From Verrucomicrobiota bacterium (lineage in GTDB: Bacteria > Verrucomicrobiota > Verrucomicrobiia > Opitutales > UBA2995), in contig JAPUIL010000691.1 of the NCBI GenBank assembly GCA_027297085.1, forward strand, positions 1-5,958: DNA of 5,958 nt, given 5' to 3'. Numbering within the stretch: position 1 is the first letter of the stretch; each line of letters begins with the position of its first letter. Of this stretch, positions 5,096 through 5,958 are shown one piece after another. Below the pieces are notes generated by a model. It saw only the letters and a program-made list of their open reading frames with translations, ran no database searches and was not told the DNA's origin. The position numbers were made by a program, and so were the translations under genes.

Positions 5096-5958
5096 ATGAG
5101 AATCAACACCTCTAAATGCTGGATTGCCCTTGCGACGATCATCGTGGCGGGCACAGGAAATGCCCCCCGGATTGCAGCGGATGAACCCAAGTTAAACTTT
5201 GTGGTTATCCTGGTGGATGACATGGGATGGACGGGACTCAGTGGATATGGGTCGGATCTACACCAAACGCCGCACATCGATCGCCTCGCAGAAGGGGCGA
5301 TGAAATTTACCTCCGCCTATGCAAGTGCATCTATCTGCACTCCCACCAGAGCGGCGTTGATGACTGGCAAATCTCCCGCCCGGCTAAACATGACGATCTG
5401 GCATGAAGCGACCAGGAATCCACCACTCAACAAGAAGCTGATCCCACCCATCGTAGAAGCGAACCTGCCTCACGAAGAAGTCACCATCGCAGAAGTGCTT
5501 CGGGAAGCCGGCTACCGGACCGGTCATGTAGGCAAGTGGCATTTAGGCGAAGCTTCGCACTATCCGGAAACCCATGGTTTTGATTTCACCTTCGGGGGAA
5601 GTTTCTGGGGCGCACCGGCCACATTTTATTATCCGTACCGTGGTTATTGGGGAAGCGGTAAAAACAAACATCCGCGCTACATTCCAGGTATTGACGCTAC
5701 CGAGAATCGTGAGGGAGAGCACCTTACTGATCGACTGACGGATGAAGCATTGGGCTTTATTGACCAGGCAGGAGATAACCCGTTCTTTTTATACATGTCG
5801 TATTACACGGTTCATACACCCATCGAAGGGAAGCCCGCGGTTGCCGAGCGCTATGACAAAAAAATCCGTCCAGGCATGAATCACGATAATGCGCACTACG
5901 CGGCCATGCACGAAACTTTGGATGACAACGTTGGCCGTATTCTTAAGAAACTGGAAGA
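5096..5958 (+). CDS. Exported sulfatase, arylsulfatase-A-like (partial, N-terminal 287 residues)
   Basis: The ORF opens at ATG 5096 and runs off the right edge after 287 complete codons. It starts with an N-terminal signal peptide (hydrophobic core ALATIIVAGTG, probable cleavage before DEPKLNF). NFVVILVDDMGW follows, with metal ligands Asp41 and Asp42. The formylglycine motif is C81-T-P-T-R85, then AALMTGKSPARL. Lys147 and His149 lie in GKWHLG, and His240 in YYTVHTP. The Asp-Asn metal-binding pair and the C-terminal subdomain lie outside the window. Formylglycine sulfatases of this type hydrolyse sulfate esters. The GKSPARLNMTIW region and the overall layout resemble arylsulfatase-A-like polysaccharide sulfatases, clearly different from the SGSH-like enzyme on the other strand; the substrate cannot be named. 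It starts 7 bases after the Tat mini-ORF stop. GGAAAG about ten bases upstream is the best Shine-Dalgarno-like sequence in the window. Confidence 0.93.
   Translation, partial: MRINTSKCWIALATIIVAGTGNAPRIAADEPKLNFVVILVDDMGWTGLSGYGSDLHQTPHIDRLAEGAMKFTSAYASASICTPTRAALMTGKSPARLNMTIWHEATRNPPLNKKLIPPIVEANLPHEEVTIAEVLREAGYRTGHVGKWHLGEASHYPETHGFDFTFGGSFWGAPATFYYPYRGYWGSGKNKHPRYIPGIDATENREGEHLTDRLTDEALGFIDQAGDNPFFLYMSYYTVHTPIEGKPAVAERYDKKIRPGMNHDNAHYAAMHETLDDNVGRILKKLE

Noticed and set aside
4696..5277. 193-codon minus-strand ORF opposite the VOC gene, Tat mini-ORF and sulfatase start
   Set aside because: It lies antisense to well-supported VOC and sulfatase domains, and its translation has no recognisable motif.

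Overview
The window looks like a chromosomal fragment from a free-living, polysaccharide-degrading bacterium, most likely of the Planctomycetota-Verrucomicrobiota group. This is an inference from three things: two different exported formylglycine sulfatases in 6 kb, twin-arginine leaders on metabolic proteins, and gene starts that mostly lack a Shine-Dalgarno sequence. No RNA gene, CRISPR array or complete transposase is visible.

The window is built around one divergent control region at 3534-4057. The leftward (minus) cluster begins with an integral membrane protein of the heparan-alpha-glucosaminide N-acetyltransferase (HGSNAT/DUF5009) family (2229-3533). Nineteen bases further on comes an exported sulfatase that resembles N-sulfoglucosamine sulfohydrolase (SGSH) along its whole length (737-2209). 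After a 228-base gap comes a Tat-exported enolase-superfamily protein of the mandelate racemase/sugar-acid dehydratase type (508 to the left edge, partial). SGSH and HGSNAT catalyse consecutive steps of heparan sulfate breakdown in animal lysosomes. Finding their homologues side by side suggests a linked desulfation and acetylation route for an amino sugar, followed by sugar-acid handling by the third gene.

The rightward (plus) cluster is closely spaced: a RidA-type enamine/imine deaminase-fold protein (4058-4519), a small VOC/glyoxalase-fold protein (4549-4935), a 46-residue Tat-leader mini-ORF with a GTG start (4948-5088), and a second, arylsulfatase-A-like sulfatase that runs off the right edge (5096-5958).

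The most striking non-coding structure is a 225-base MITE-like insertion at 3732-3956 in the divergent region. It is flanked exactly by an 11-base direct repeat and has matching imperfect terminal inverted repeats. Inside are a second pair of inverted arms and REP-like palindromes. A possible 40-codon ORF (3564-3686, minus) and an exact 11-base inverted repeat shared by the two divergent leaders are weaker candidates in the same region.
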